Positions 10,223 to 19,050 of a DNA stretch of 64,000 bases are shown here, in pieces. Numbering within the stretch: the first letter of the stretch is position 1; each line of letters starts with the position of its first letter. Made by a program: the position numbers and the translations under genes. The DNA lies in NCBI GenBank assembly GCA_944384905.1, contig CALWVE010000028.1:1-64000 (forward strand). Direction: 5' to 3'. The notes beneath the pieces are model-generated. The model saw nothing but the letters and a program-made list of their open reading frames with translations. It was not told the DNA's origin and made no database searches. The stretch is from an uncultured Clostridia bacterium (GTDB lineage Bacteria; Bacillota; Clostridia; Oscillospirales; Acutalibacteraceae).

Positions 10223-11584
10223 ATGAACCGTGAACGATTCGGTTCCAGACTCGGATTTATTCTGATTTCGGCCGGCTGTGCGATCGGCCTTGGCAACGTA
10301 TGGCGCTTCCCCTACATCACCGGCCAGTACGGCGGCGCAGCTTTTGTTTTGATTTATCTGTTCTTCCTGCTGATTTTGGGACTTCCCATTATGGTTATGG
10401 AATTTTCCGTGGGACGCGCCAGTCAGTCCAGCGTAGCGCTTTCGTTTGATAAACTGGAACCCAAAGGCACCAAATGGCACTGGTACAAATATTTCGGCAT
10501 GGCCGGAAACTATCTGCTGATGATGTTCTACACAACCATCGGCGGCTGGATGATCCTGTATTTCTATAAAATGGCAACCGGCCAGTTTGAAGGCATGGAC
10601 GTATCCGGAATCGAAGCCGCCTTTACCGATATGACCAAACAGCCGCTTTTGATGTTTGTCCTGATAGTTGCCGTTGTGGCGCTGTGCTTTGCCATTTGCA
10701 GCCGCGGCCTGCAAAAAGGTGTGGAAAAGATCACCAAAGTAATGATGCTCCTTTTACTGGGACTCATGATTGTCCTGGCTATTCGCTCCGTCACGCTGGA
10801 AGGCGCCATGGAAGGCCTGCGTTTCTATCTGCTGCCCGATTTCAATAAGCTCTGGGAAGCCGGTATTTTTGAAGTCGTTTACGCCGCTATGGGTCAGTCT
10901 TTCTTCACGCTGAGCCTGGGCATCGGCGCTATCGCTATTTTCGGCAGCTACATCGACAAACAGAGAAGCCTTACAGGCGAAGCCATCTGCGTAACGGTTC
11001 TGGATACCTGCGTGGCGCTGATCGCCGGTCTGATTATTTTCCCGGCCTGCTTCGCATTCGGCGTCAATCCCGGCCAGGGACCCAGCCTGATTTTCGTCAC
11101 GCTTCCCAACATCTTCAACGCCATGGTAGGCGGAAGAATCTGGGGCGCCCTGTTCTTTGTATGCATGTTCTTTGCGGCGGCTTCTACGATTATCGCCGTG
11201 TTTGAAAACATCATTACCTTCGCCATGGAACTGACCGGATGCAGCCGCAAAAAATCTGTCATCATCAACCTGATCGCCATCATCGTTCTGTCGATCCCCT
11301 GCATTCTCGGCTTCAATCTCCTGAGCGGCGTTCAGCTGTTGCCCGGAAAGAACATCATGGATATCGAAGACTTCCTGGTGAGCAACAATCTGCTTCCGCT
11401 GGGCAGCTTGGTTTATCTTGTGTTCTGCACCAGCAAATTCGGCTGGGGCTGGAAGAACTTCACGAACGAAGCCAATGCCGGTCAGGGTGTGAAATTCCCC
11501 GCTTGGACCCGCATCTATGTGACCTTCATCCTGCCGCTGATTGTTCTGTTTATTTTTGTGCAGGGATATATCGCCCTGTTCTGA
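10223..11584 (+). CDS. Sodium-dependent neurotransmitter-symporter family (SNF/NSS) transporter
   Basis: About 453 residues with 11-12 predicted membrane helices. The first helix carries the family signature GCAIGLGNVWRFPYI, which in LeuT-type transporters forms the substrate and sodium sites. Bacterial members import amino acids or related amines with Na+. An AGAGG sequence ends directly against the ATG at 10211, leaving no spacing, so the ATG at 10223 is the likelier start; this is not certain. The downstream threonine aldolase begins 18 bases after the stop, suggesting uptake of threonine or another hydroxy-amino acid. Substrate is inference. Confidence 0.88.
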   Translation: MNRERFGSRLGFILISAGCAIGLGNVWRFPYITGQYGGAAFVLIYLFFLLILGLPIMVMEFSVGRASQSSVALSFDKLEPKGTKWHWYKYFGMAGNYLLMMFYTTIGGWMILYFYKMATGQFEGMDVSGIEAAFTDMTKQPLLMFVLIVAVVALCFAICSRGLQKGVEKITKVMMLLLLGLMIVLAIRSVTLEGAMEGLRFYLLPDFNKLWEAGIFEVVYAAMGQSFFTLSLGIGAIAIFGSYIDKQRSLTGEAICVTVLDTCVALIAGLIIFPACFAFGVNPGQGPSLIFVTLPNIFNAMVGGRIWGALFFVCMFFAAASTIIAVFENIITFAMELTGCSRKKSVIINLIAIIVLSIPCILGFNLLSGVQLLPGKNIMDIEDFLVSNNLLPLGSLVYLVFCTSKFGWGWKNFTNEANAGQGVKFPAWTRIYVTFILPLIVLFIFVQGYIALF

Positions 11585-11602
11585 TCCCGAAAGGAAAAAC
11601 GT

Positions 11603-12616
11603 ATGATTTCATTTAAAAACGATTACAGCGAAGGCGCCTGCGAAGCGATTCTGGAACTGATGCAGGCGGAAAACCGGGAGCAGCATCCCGGCTATGGAAC
11701 CGACGCTATCTGTGAAGAAGCCCGTCGGCTTATTCTGGAACAAATCGATTGTCCGCAGGCCGCCGTTCATTTTCTGGTAGGCGGCACGCAGACCAACCGC
11801 ATTGTGATTGCCAACACGCTGCGCCCCTACGAAGCCGTGATTGCCGTGGAAACTGGGCACATTAACACACACGAAACGGGCGCGATTGAAAGCAGCGGAC
11901 ATAAAGTGATCGCCGTTGCCGGAAAAGACGGCAAGATCCTGCCCGAAGCCATTGAGCAGGCCGTGGCCGCTCATCCCGATGAACACATGGTCAAGCCGGC
12001 GATGGTGTACATTTCCAACGCCACGGAGATCGGCACAATCTATACCGAACAGGAACTGGCGGCTGTCTCGGCTGTCTGCCGCAAACTTGGCCTGAAACTT
12101 TTCGTAGACGGCGCGCGCCTGGGCAGTGCACTGACGGCGCAGGGCAACGACCTGACCCTGAAAAAGCTGGCCGAGCTTTGCGATGTCTTTTACATCGGCG
12201 GCACGAAAAACGGCGCTTTGTTCGGCGAAGCCGTCGTCATCACGAATCCGGAACTCGACTGCAATTTCCGCTACATGATGAAACAGAGCGGCGCATTGCT
12301 GGCCAAAGGCTGGCTGTTGGGGCTTCAGTTTCTGGGGCTGTTCCGCAGCGAAACGTTTTTCAAGTTGGCCGGACATGCCAATGCAATGGCCGATCAGATC
12401 CGCGCGGGACTCAAAAAAGCCGGCATTCCGCTTTTGACGGAAACACCGACCAATCAGATTTTCCCGATTTTGGAAAACAAAAAAATGGAAGTTTTATCCC
12501 GTGAAGTTGCTTTTGAAACCTGGGAAAAAGCAGACGATACCCACACGGTGATCCGTCTGGTAACATCCTGGGCCACCACACAGGAACAAGTGGATAAGCT
12601 GCTCTCCCTCCTCTAA
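11603..12616 (+). CDS. ltaE: Low-specificity L-threonine aldolase (PLP-dependent beta-eliminating lyase family)
   Basis: 337 residues of the fold-type I PLP family that splits L-threonine or allo-threonine to glycine and acetaldehyde. The PLP lysine is Lys202 in YIGGTKNGALFGE, and Asp169 in LFVDGARLGSA contacts the cofactor ring. HPGYGTD near 28-34 and VGGTQTN near 59-65 are typical. An AAAGGA site precedes the ATG. It forms an operon with the SNF transporter and ends at a strong terminator. The acetaldehyde could feed the AdhE-dependent ethanol route encoded elsewhere in the window. Confidence 0.88.
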   Translation: MISFKNDYSEGACEAILELMQAENREQHPGYGTDAICEEARRLILEQIDCPQAAVHFLVGGTQTNRIVIANTLRPYEAVIAVETGHINTHETGAIESSGHKVIAVAGKDGKILPEAIEQAVAAHPDEHMVKPAMVYISNATEIGTIYTEQELAAVSAVCRKLGLKLFVDGARLGSALTAQGNDLTLKKLAELCDVFYIGGTKNGALFGEAVVITNPELDCNFRYMMKQSGALLAKGWLLGLQFLGLFRSETFFKLAGHANAMADQIRAGLKKAGIPLLTETPTNQIFPILENKKMEVLSREVAFETWEKADDTHTVIRLVTSWATTQEQVDKLLSLL

Positions 12617-12624
12617 AAAGTAAG

Positions 12625-12652
12625 AAGCTGCCGGTAAAACCGGCAGCTTTTT
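12625..12652 (+). terminator. Intrinsic terminator of the transporter-ltaE operon
   Basis: Perfect 10-bp stem AAGCTGCCGG / CCGGCAGCTT with a TAAAA loop, running into a T-rich tail, 8 bases after the stop codon. Confidence 0.9.
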
Positions 12653-12668
12653 TATTATAGACCTAAAA

Positions 12669-12835
12669 CGAAAAAAGTTTCGATCAAACCTTTTCAAAGG
12701 TTTGCGGTTTCCAAAGGCAGCGCCTTTGGCCGCTTTCCGCAGAAAGCGGAATGCCTTTGCCTCCAAAAGCGCAGGAAGGTAGAAAAAACATCCAGGGGAT
12801 GTTTTTTCGTAGGGAACCCTCGCCGGGGGTTCCCT
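12669..12835 (+). repeat. Modular multi-hairpin repeat, copy A
   Basis: About 167 bases made of consecutive hairpins: CGAAA/TTTCG (12669-12682), AAACCTTT/AAAGGTTT (12686-12703), CCAAAGGC/GCCTTTGG (12711-12729), CCGCTTTC/GAAAGCGG with loop CGCA (12730-12749), a spacer containing AAGCGCAGGAAGGTAG (about 12767-12782), a 12-bp stem with loop AGG (12782-12808) and AGGGAACCC/GGGTTCCCT (12811-12835). A second copy in opposite orientation lies at 41576-41740. The last hairpin is identical in both copies over 25 bases; the others differ but still pair. It lies between converging genes, with the GGGAACC hairpin facing the 3' end of the DUF1848 gene. Confidence 0.8.
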
Positions 12836-12877
12836 GTGAAGGCCTTTACTCTGTACAGTCCTTCAGCCATCAATCTT

Positions 12878-13777
12878 TTATTCTTTATCCCGCAAGGTTA
12901 CCCGATCATCCAGCGCAAGACTTCCGCAAAGCAGGGAAGAATTCGGATCGTACTGCGCCACACAGCGGGTAATCAGGTTTTCACTGCCGTTCGCATAGCA
13001 ATACCGGCAGCCAAGCGAACACGTATTGTATGCGCCGATATCGACGCTTTTTATACAGCCACAGGCCGCACGCTGATTTGTATCTTTTTTGAGATGCAGC
13101 GGTTTGCCCAGCAGCCGTTCCAGGCGGTTGGCATCGATACAACTCCCGGGCTGTACACCAACCGGACGCAAATCAAGCATTTCTGCACAAGCCGTAATCC
13201 GCATGTCATGTTCCCTTGCAATCTGTGCTAACTGTTCGGCCAGCGCCAGCTGCATCTGCTCGGAAGGCTCTTCCACTTTCAAAGGCTGCATCCGCTTCTT
13301 CATTTTGGGATACCAGTCTAAGAAGCTGATGACCACTTCATCTGTAAAGCCGCGCAGACAGTCCGCCAGCTCCGAAAACGTGCGGATATGTACCTCGGGC
13401 GTATAAACGGAATTGAAAAAGATCGGATCATAACGCCACACCATGCGGCCCGACCCCAGTTTTTCGGCGAGCGAACGAAAACAATCAACCCGTTCGCGCC
13501 AGTCCGGCAAATGAGGCTCCACCTCGCGGCCGTAAGCCGTCAGAGTCATCTGTACATAAAACGGAAAAGGGATTTGATCCCACACGCGTAAAAGCCCCAC
13601 CGGATTTTTGCTCCAAAACACCATCGCGTCCACCGTATCGGGCGCAATCGTCACCCGGCTGATCTGATGCGGATTCATGGGATTGCGCACATCGGCAAAG
13701 CCGCTTCGAATGCGGTTCATCAGCCAATCCATATAAAAACAGGGAATATCCGTGCGGCGGCTGACACTCAAAATCAT
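12878..13777 (-). CDS. DUF1848 family protein
   Basis: 299 residues matching the DUF1848 family: start MILSVSRRTDIPCFYMDW, central VFWSKNP and RYDPIFFN, and a C-terminal cysteine cluster with Cys239, Cys241, Cys253, Cys257 and Cys260 (CSLGCRYCYA). The CxxxCxxC spacing is that of radical-SAM enzymes but sits at the C-terminus, so an iron-sulfur cluster is plausible; this is a family observation, and no reaction is established that I know of. The gene starts 19 bases after the GNAT gene and probably ends the mreB-GNAT-DUF1848 transcript, whose 3' end runs into the multi-hairpin repeat. Confidence 0.8.
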   Translation of the reverse strand: MILSVSRRTDIPCFYMDWLMNRIRSGFADVRNPMNPHQISRVTIAPDTVDAMVFWSKNPVGLLRVWDQIPFPFYVQMTLTAYGREVEPHLPDWRERVDCFRSLAEKLGSGRMVWRYDPIFFNSVYTPEVHIRTFSELADCLRGFTDEVVISFLDWYPKMKKRMQPLKVEEPSEQMQLALAEQLAQIAREHDMRITACAEMLDLRPVGVQPGSCIDANRLERLLGKPLHLKKDTNQRAACGCIKSVDIGAYNTCSLGCRYCYANGSENLITRCVAQYDPNSSLLCGSLALDDRVTLRDKE

Positions 13778-13796
13778 GCTTGGCTTCTCCTATCTT

Positions 13797-14972
13797 TTAG
13801 CTCCACTGACCGGGAAAATGCTGCTTTTCCATGGGTGGGAACTGCTGATCGAAAACATCCAGTTCTTCCTGAGGCAAATCGGCAAAAACTTCCGATTCAT
13901 AAAAGCGTCCGGCTTTCAGCGCGCCCGGAATCAGCTCATACGCCATAAAAGCGGGGAAATTTTTCCCGTCCGGCGTCGTAATGCCAAAGTGGTCGCAGGT
14001 CCTAAATCCGACACGTGGATAGTAAGTCGGCTCGCCGTAAATGACAACGCCAGCATAGCCCGCCTCTTTGGCCAAGGCCAACGTTTCCCGCAGCAGGCGT
14101 TCCCCTACGCCACGTCCCTGTGCATCCGGGTCGACACACAGCGGACCGAAAGTCAGAACGGGCTGCTCGCCGTGTTCTCCGCGTACAACGGCACGGCTAT
14201 ACCAGATGCCGCCGACAATTTTCCCATCCGCTACGGCAATACGGCTCAACTGCGGCAGATAATCCGCATTTTCCCGCAGTTTATGCAGGAAAAGATGTTC
14301 GTTGCATCCCAGCTGATATTTATTCCAGAAAGCGCGCCGGGTCATGGCTTCGGCTTCAAAATAATCTTCCGGCGTTTCGGGGCGGATCGTTAGTTCGTCC
14401 GGCTGATACGCTTTTGGACGCTCACGCAGCCAGCCCATTTCAAACCGGACTTCGCGCCGCTCAATATCGTGATTGGTGTAACAGCAAGCGTCAAATCCAA
14501 TCAGCGAAAAACCTTCGTGCAGGTAAAACCCGATTGCGTTGACATTACATGACTGCGTTTCCAGCACCACCGCACGCCGCCGTTCCCGGCGGGCCTGCTC
14601 TTTGGCAAGCGCCATCAAAGCGTGGCCTACACCTTGACATCGCAGCGGTTCAGAAACCCAAAGTTCCGTCACACGCAGGCGGTTATTCCATTCTTCCGGA
14701 CAGGTTTCAATTGCAGCCAGCAGTTTGCCGTCTTCCACCACACCCCAGGCGAAAGCGTTTTCCCAGTAATCTGCATACAGGCGATCTGCAAAATCACATT
14801 CTTCCGGGGTATGCACCACCGGAGTTTCCATCGGTTTTAAACGAAAAGAGGCGGTAAAGCCCGCCTCTTCCTGCAAAAGTTCAACGTCATAATACGCGTG
14901 AGAGGTGTAGCCGATCGGCACCACGCAGTCCTTCCACTGCTCTTTGGGCAGCGGGACAATTTTTCTCTTCAT
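13797..14972 (-). CDS. Tandem GNAT acetyltransferase (two domains fused)
   Basis: About 391 residues with two GCN5-related N-acetyltransferase domains. The first (about 1-180) has the acetyl-CoA loop LRCQGVGHAL and the NAIGFYLHEGF motif. The second (about 190-380) has PDAQGRGVGERLL and YYPRVGFRTC. Each loop follows the Q/RxxGxG/A pattern, so both domains look active. Substrates unknown; the second domain resembles predicted N-acetyltransferases of the YhbS type. I chose the ATG at 14972 because GAGGGATACG precedes it; an upstream in-frame ATG lies within the end of the mreB gene. It is cotranscribed with mreB (19-base gap). Confidence 0.82.
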   Translation of the reverse strand: MKRKIVPLPKEQWKDCVVPIGYTSHAYYDVELLQEEAGFTASFRLKPMETPVVHTPEECDFADRLYADYWENAFAWGVVEDGKLLAAIETCPEEWNNRLRVTELWVSEPLRCQGVGHALMALAKEQARRERRRAVVLETQSCNVNAIGFYLHEGFSLIGFDACCYTNHDIERREVRFEMGWLRERPKAYQPDELTIRPETPEDYFEAEAMTRRAFWNKYQLGCNEHLFLHKLRENADYLPQLSRIAVADGKIVGGIWYSRAVVRGEHGEQPVLTFGPLCVDPDAQGRGVGERLLRETLALAKEAGYAGVVIYGEPTYYPRVGFRTCDHFGITTPDGKNFPAFMAYELIPGALKAGRFYESEVFADLPQEELDVFDQQFPPMEKQHFPGQWS

Positions 14973-14991
14973 CGTATCCCTCAGTTTAAAT

Positions 14992-16017
14992 TTAATATTG
15001 CGCAAACAACGGATTCAGTGTTCCGCCACCACGGTTATCCATCACATCGATAAAGCTCAGCGCCTTTCCGGCGCCCATCGCTACGCAATCTTCCGGATGC
15101 TCATTCAGGCGAACAGGAATACGCGTCTTTTTGGAAAGCAAGGTCGCCAGCCCCCACAAATTAGAGGAACCGCCCGTAAGCACCATACCGTCTGTAAGAA
15201 TATCGGCCAAAAGCTCAGGCGGCGTAACATCCAGCGTAGCCTGAACCTTGCGCACAATCTGCATGGCGGGTTCGATCAGCGCTTCCATCAGTTCATCGGA
15301 AGTTACTTCCAAACTCTGCGGCAGACCCTTTACGGTATGAATGCCTTTCACCGTATACGTTTCGAGCACACGCTTCGGATAGGCGCAGCCGATGGCAATT
15401 TTCGCGTCTTCCGCCGTACGTTCGCCGATCGCCACGCCGTATTTGCGGCGGATATATTTGATGATGGCGTCGTTGAACGCATCTCCGGCAATCGGAATCG
15501 AATCCGAAATCGCAATGCCATTGAGCGAAATAACAGCCATATCGGTGGTGCCGCCGCCGATGTCCACCACGAATGTGCCGTGCGGCGCGGAAATATCCAC
15601 CCCGGCGCCCATGGCCGCGGCAACGGGCTCTTCAATCAGGCAGATTTTGCGCACACCTGTGGCACTGATCGCATCCACAACCGCACGCTTCTGCACTTCG
15701 GTAATCACACACGGCACACTGACCACCACGCGGGGCATGAACATCCGGTTTCCGGATACCTGCTTGATAAAATGCGTGATGAGATGCTGCGCCATGGAAA
15801 AATTCGAAATCACACCGTTATTGAGCGGGCGGACAATTTCCACGCGCTCGGATGTGCGCCCCACCATCTGATAGGCTTCGCGTCCAACGGCGATTACTTC
15901 TTCTTTAATTGTATCAAAAGCCACGGCAGAAGGGACTTTGACAACAATTCCCTTTCCCTGCGCGTAAATTTTCAGCAAAGACGTGCCAAGATCGATGGCA
16001 ATATCTGTTCCTACCAT
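14992..16017 (-). CDS. mreB: MreB/Mbl family actin-like rod-shape protein
   Basis: 341 residues of bacterial actin. The nucleotide-binding motifs are visible: phosphate 1 at DIAIDLGTSLLKIY, phosphate 2 at GTFVVDIGGGTTDMAVISL, and the adenosine motif at GMVLTGGSSNLWGL. MreB filaments under the membrane guide cell-wall synthesis. No mreC or mreD follows, so this is likely a stand-alone Mbl/MreBH-type paralogue rather than the main mreBCD locus. An AAGGAAGGGC site precedes the ATG. It has its own promoter in the gap after comF. Confidence 0.9.
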   Translation of the reverse strand: MVGTDIAIDLGTSLLKIYAQGKGIVVKVPSAVAFDTIKEEVIAVGREAYQMVGRTSERVEIVRPLNNGVISNFSMAQHLITHFIKQVSGNRMFMPRVVVSVPCVITEVQKRAVVDAISATGVRKICLIEEPVAAAMGAGVDISAPHGTFVVDIGGGTTDMAVISLNGIAISDSIPIAGDAFNDAIIKYIRRKYGVAIGERTAEDAKIAIGCAYPKRVLETYTVKGIHTVKGLPQSLEVTSDELMEALIEPAMQIVRKVQATLDVTPPELLADILTDGMVLTGGSSNLWGLATLLSKKTRIPVRLNEHPEDCVAMGAGKALSFIDVMDNRGGGTLNPLFAQY

Positions 16018-16095
16018 TACAGCCCTTCCTTTTTATACCCCCATCGGGTTGAGTTCCTTTTTCAAAGCCTATACGGCACTTTTCGTATCTCTTTT

Positions 16096-16124
16096 ATTAT
16101 ATCGAATCTATTCTTCTATTGCAA
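16096..16124 (-). promoter_or_regulatory. Promoter of the mreB-GNAT-DUF1848 operon
   Basis: Leftward TTGCAA (16119-16124), 17-bp spacer, TATAAT (16096-16101), about 80 bases before mreB and 16 bases beyond the comF stop. Confidence 0.8.
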
Positions 16125-16139
16125 CCGAAATACCGGTGT

Positions 16140-16832
16140 TCATTGAAATTCTTCGCGCATGGTTTTCGCCACGGCAACCGCCAGAACTTCCGCCGCGCCG
16201 GCCCGATAAAGCGCTTCGGCGCAGGCACATACGGAAGCGCCTGTTGTGATAATATCGTCAACCAGAAGCACACGCATTCCGGTAAGATCTTCGTTTACGG
16301 CAAACACATTTTTAAGGTTACGCATGCGATCTTCGCGCGTAAGCGTATGTTGAAAAACCGCTTTGCGGGTTCGAATCATCACCGGACGATACGGCAAAGA
16401 CAGTCTTTGCGCCGCCTGACGCGCGAGTTCTCCGGCGTGATCAAATCCCAACTGGCGCACACGTTTCTTATCGGACGGCACAGAGACCACGAGGTCAAAC
16501 GAATCGGTTGAAACACCTTTCACAAGCGAGGCCAGCGCAACGCCAAACGCCTCGCGAAAATCGATTTGCCCGCTGAATTTATAAGCAAGCAGCGTTTGAC
16601 GAACTTGTCCGTCATATTTCCATAAAGCTGCGGCGTGTACCGTGTTATCCTTTTCCAGCACATAGGTGTCTTCAAAAATCTTGTCCGAAATCGCCTCTTC
16701 ACACGTTTCGCAGAACAGCCGCTGCATCGGAATCACATTTCCGCAAAGCGGACAACAGGCGGGAAACAGCAGAAACCGCAGCCGCCGGCCAAACGAAAGC
16801 GGACGCTCAGGCAAAGGGTTCATGTTGCTCAT
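16140..16832 (-). CDS. comF: ComF family protein (phosphoribosyltransferase-like)
   Basis: 230 residues. An N-terminal zinc-ribbon with CCPLCG and CETCEE (about residues 20-42) is followed by a phosphoribosyltransferase fold ending in the PRPP-binding motif VLLVDDIITTGAS. ComF proteins take part in natural DNA uptake, probably handling single-stranded DNA or coupling the ComFA helicase. The start overlaps the recD2 end by 26 bases, and GGGAGA lies just upstream, so translation is likely coupled. Pairing with a RecD2 helicase fits a DNA-handling unit. No other competence genes are in the window. Confidence 0.85.
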   Translation of the reverse strand: MSNMNPLPERPLSFGRRLRFLLFPACCPLCGNVIPMQRLFCETCEEAISDKIFEDTYVLEKDNTVHAAALWKYDGQVRQTLLAYKFSGQIDFREAFGVALASLVKGVSTDSFDLVVSVPSDKKRVRQLGFDHAGELARQAAQRLSLPYRPVMIRTRKAVFQHTLTREDRMRNLKNVFAVNEDLTGMRVLLVDDIITTGASVCACAEALYRAGAAEVLAVAVAKTMREEFQ

Positions 16833-19047
16833 TCTCTCCCAGCAGGAATTTCTTTAAGGCCGTATAGCGGCGGGTGCGCTTATCGTTTTCGACCATCTGG
16901 CGCACATTCCCGGGCTGTCCGATCAGAATCAGTGTCGATTTCGCCCGTGTCACCCCGGTATACAGCAAATTACGGTAGCTTAGCTGCATGGGACAGCGCA
17001 AAACGGGAATAATGACAGCCGGAAATTCGTTGCCCTGGCTTTTATGAATCGTCACGGCGTAGGCAAGTTCCAGCGAACGCATGGCCTGCTCCGTTTCATA
17101 CACCACATAGCGGTCATCCATCCAAATCGTCACGTTACCGGCATTGCGGTCGATCTCCAGCACAAGGCCGATATCGCCGTTGAATACACCTTCACCCGCC
17201 GTCCCGTCTTCGCGCTGCCACGGAATATCATAATCGTTCCTGACCTGCATCACTTTGTCGCCTTCACGCAGAATTATGCCGTTGAGATTGATCTGCTTTT
17301 TGCCGCGCTCTTCAGGATTCAGAGCAGCCTGCAATTTTTTATTCAGCTCGTAAACACCCAGCTCGCCCTTACGCCCGGGGCAAAGCACCTGAATATCCGC
17401 AAACGGCGAATAACCGTAGGTTCGCGGCAGACGCGACGCACACAGCGAAACAATCGTTTCGGCCGCCGCCGCAGGATCGGATGCCCCCATAAAAAAGCAA
17501 TCTCCATGGACGCTCGAGAGGTCCGGCATCTGCCCATTAACAATGGCATGCGCGTTGGTTACGATCAGGCTTTCGCGGGACTGGCGGAAAATTTCTTTCA
17601 GTTCTACCGTGGGAAAACGCTTGGATGCAATCAGATCGCCCAATACATTGCCCGCACCTACGCTGGGCAGCTGATCGCTATCGCCCACCAGCACCAAACG
17701 GCAGCCAAGCGGCAAAGCGCGCAATACGCCTTCAAACAGTTGAGCATCCACCATTGAAAGCTCGTCAATGACAAGCGCATCGCATTCCAGCGGATTGTGT
17801 TCGTTACGATTGAAAACGGGCAGATCCTGCTCATCCCAGCTGACCTGAAGCATGCGGTGAATGGTTTTGGCTTCTTCTCCCGTGAGTTCGCTCATGCGTT
17901 TAGCCGCGCGCCCGGTCGGCGCCGCCAACAAAACTTCTTCGCCGCGCTCTTTCAAAATGCGGATGATGGCGTTGAGCGTAGTAGTTTTACCGGTTCCGGG
18001 GCCACCGGTTAAGATCAGCATGCCCTTTTCCAGCGCGCAAAGGATGGCTTCCCGCTGTTTTTCGGCATAGCAAAAACCGGTTTCGCGCTCAATTTCACAG
18101 ATACGTTTGCCCGCATTTTCCAGAACCTGCGCCGGAAAACGCAGCAGTGTGTCGAGCCGCTCGGCGGCATAAGATTCCGCCCGATACAGCTTGGGCAGAA
18201 ATACAAACGCTTTTCCGGAAAAACCTTCGGCAATCAGCGCACCGCATGCGCAAAGCTGAACCAGTTCCTCCTGCGTTCGCTCCTCTTCCACGCCCAATAG
18301 GTGCGAGGCCGCCAAAGTAAGCTTGTCCGCAGGCAGACATGTGTGCCCGTTGTTGAGGTTGTGGCGCAACACATGGACAATCCCCGCGCGAACACGCCCG
18401 GCATCATCCTGCGGGCGCTCCATCGAAGCCGCAATGGCGTCCGCGCAATCGAAGCTGATTTCCAGCGAATCCTCACACAAGCAGTAAGGATTTTCCCGGA
18501 TCGTCTCAATCGATGCCGAACCGAATCGTTTCCATACCCGCACGGCGTCTTCCGGGTTGATGCCAAACGCGCCCGCATACAGCAGCAATTCCCGAATTCC
18601 GTTCACTTTATTCAGCTCTTCCGAGATTTTGCGCGCTTTCTCTTTGGTAATGCCTTTCACCACGCACAAGCGTTCCGGTTCATGCGAAATCACTTCCAGC
18701 GCATTTTCGCCGAACAGTTCAATAATTTTCCCAGCCGTGGCCGGGCCGATTCCCTTCACCGCGCCCGAAGAAAGATAGCGCAGCATAGCGGCGGCCGTAG
18801 CCGGGCGGCGGTGTTCAAACGTTTCGGCCTTAAACTGCGGCCCAAATGTTGGGTGGTTCGACCAGGTTCCGTAAATATGCAGCTCTTCCCCGGGGCTGAC
18901 AAACGGGAACGTTCCCACGACTGTGACAAGCCCTTCGTCCCCGCAAGAGACTTCCAGCACGGTATATTGATTTTTATCGTTGCGGAACACGATGTGTTCC
19001 ACCGTGCCCGTCATCTCATACAAAGGTTCTTTTTCCAAACCGGTCAT
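16807..19047 (-). CDS. recD2: RecD2-type ATP-dependent DNA helicase
   Basis: 746 residues, the usual RecD2 length. Order: N-terminal OB-like domain (MTGTVEHIVFRNDKNQYTVLEV), helix-hairpin-helix region (RYLSSGAVKGIGPATAGKIIELFG), Walker A GGPGTGKTTTLNAI, Walker B ALVIDELSMVD, LVGDSDQLPSVG, and the C-terminal UvrD-like motif AYAVTIHKSQGNEFP. RecD2 unwinds DNA 5' to 3' in repair and replication-fork rescue, without RecBC. The gene lies 3 bases after the aroB stop, and AAAGG abuts its ATG, suggesting coupled translation. Confidence 0.94.
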   Translation of the reverse strand: MTGLEKEPLYEMTGTVEHIVFRNDKNQYTVLEVSCGDEGLVTVVGTFPFVSPGEELHIYGTWSNHPTFGPQFKAETFEHRRPATAAAMLRYLSSGAVKGIGPATAGKIIELFGENALEVISHEPERLCVVKGITKEKARKISEELNKVNGIRELLLYAGAFGINPEDAVRVWKRFGSASIETIRENPYCLCEDSLEISFDCADAIAASMERPQDDAGRVRAGIVHVLRHNLNNGHTCLPADKLTLAASHLLGVEEERTQEELVQLCACGALIAEGFSGKAFVFLPKLYRAESYAAERLDTLLRFPAQVLENAGKRICEIERETGFCYAEKQREAILCALEKGMLILTGGPGTGKTTTLNAIIRILKERGEEVLLAAPTGRAAKRMSELTGEEAKTIHRMLQVSWDEQDLPVFNRNEHNPLECDALVIDELSMVDAQLFEGVLRALPLGCRLVLVGDSDQLPSVGAGNVLGDLIASKRFPTVELKEIFRQSRESLIVTNAHAIVNGQMPDLSSVHGDCFFMGASDPAAAAETIVSLCASRLPRTYGYSPFADIQVLCPGRKGELGVYELNKKLQAALNPEERGKKQINLNGIILREGDKVMQVRNDYDIPWQREDGTAGEGVFNGDIGLVLEIDRNAGNVTIWMDDRYVVYETEQAMRSLELAYAVTIHKSQGNEFPAVIIPVLRCPMQLSYRNLLYTGVTRAKSTLILIGQPGNVRQMVENDKRTRRYTALKKFLLGENEQHEPFA

Positions 19048-19050
19048 CCT

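Noticed and set aside
14992..16017. Full mreBCD cell-shape operon
   Set aside because: No mreC or mreD follows; the next genes are a GNAT fusion and DUF1848.
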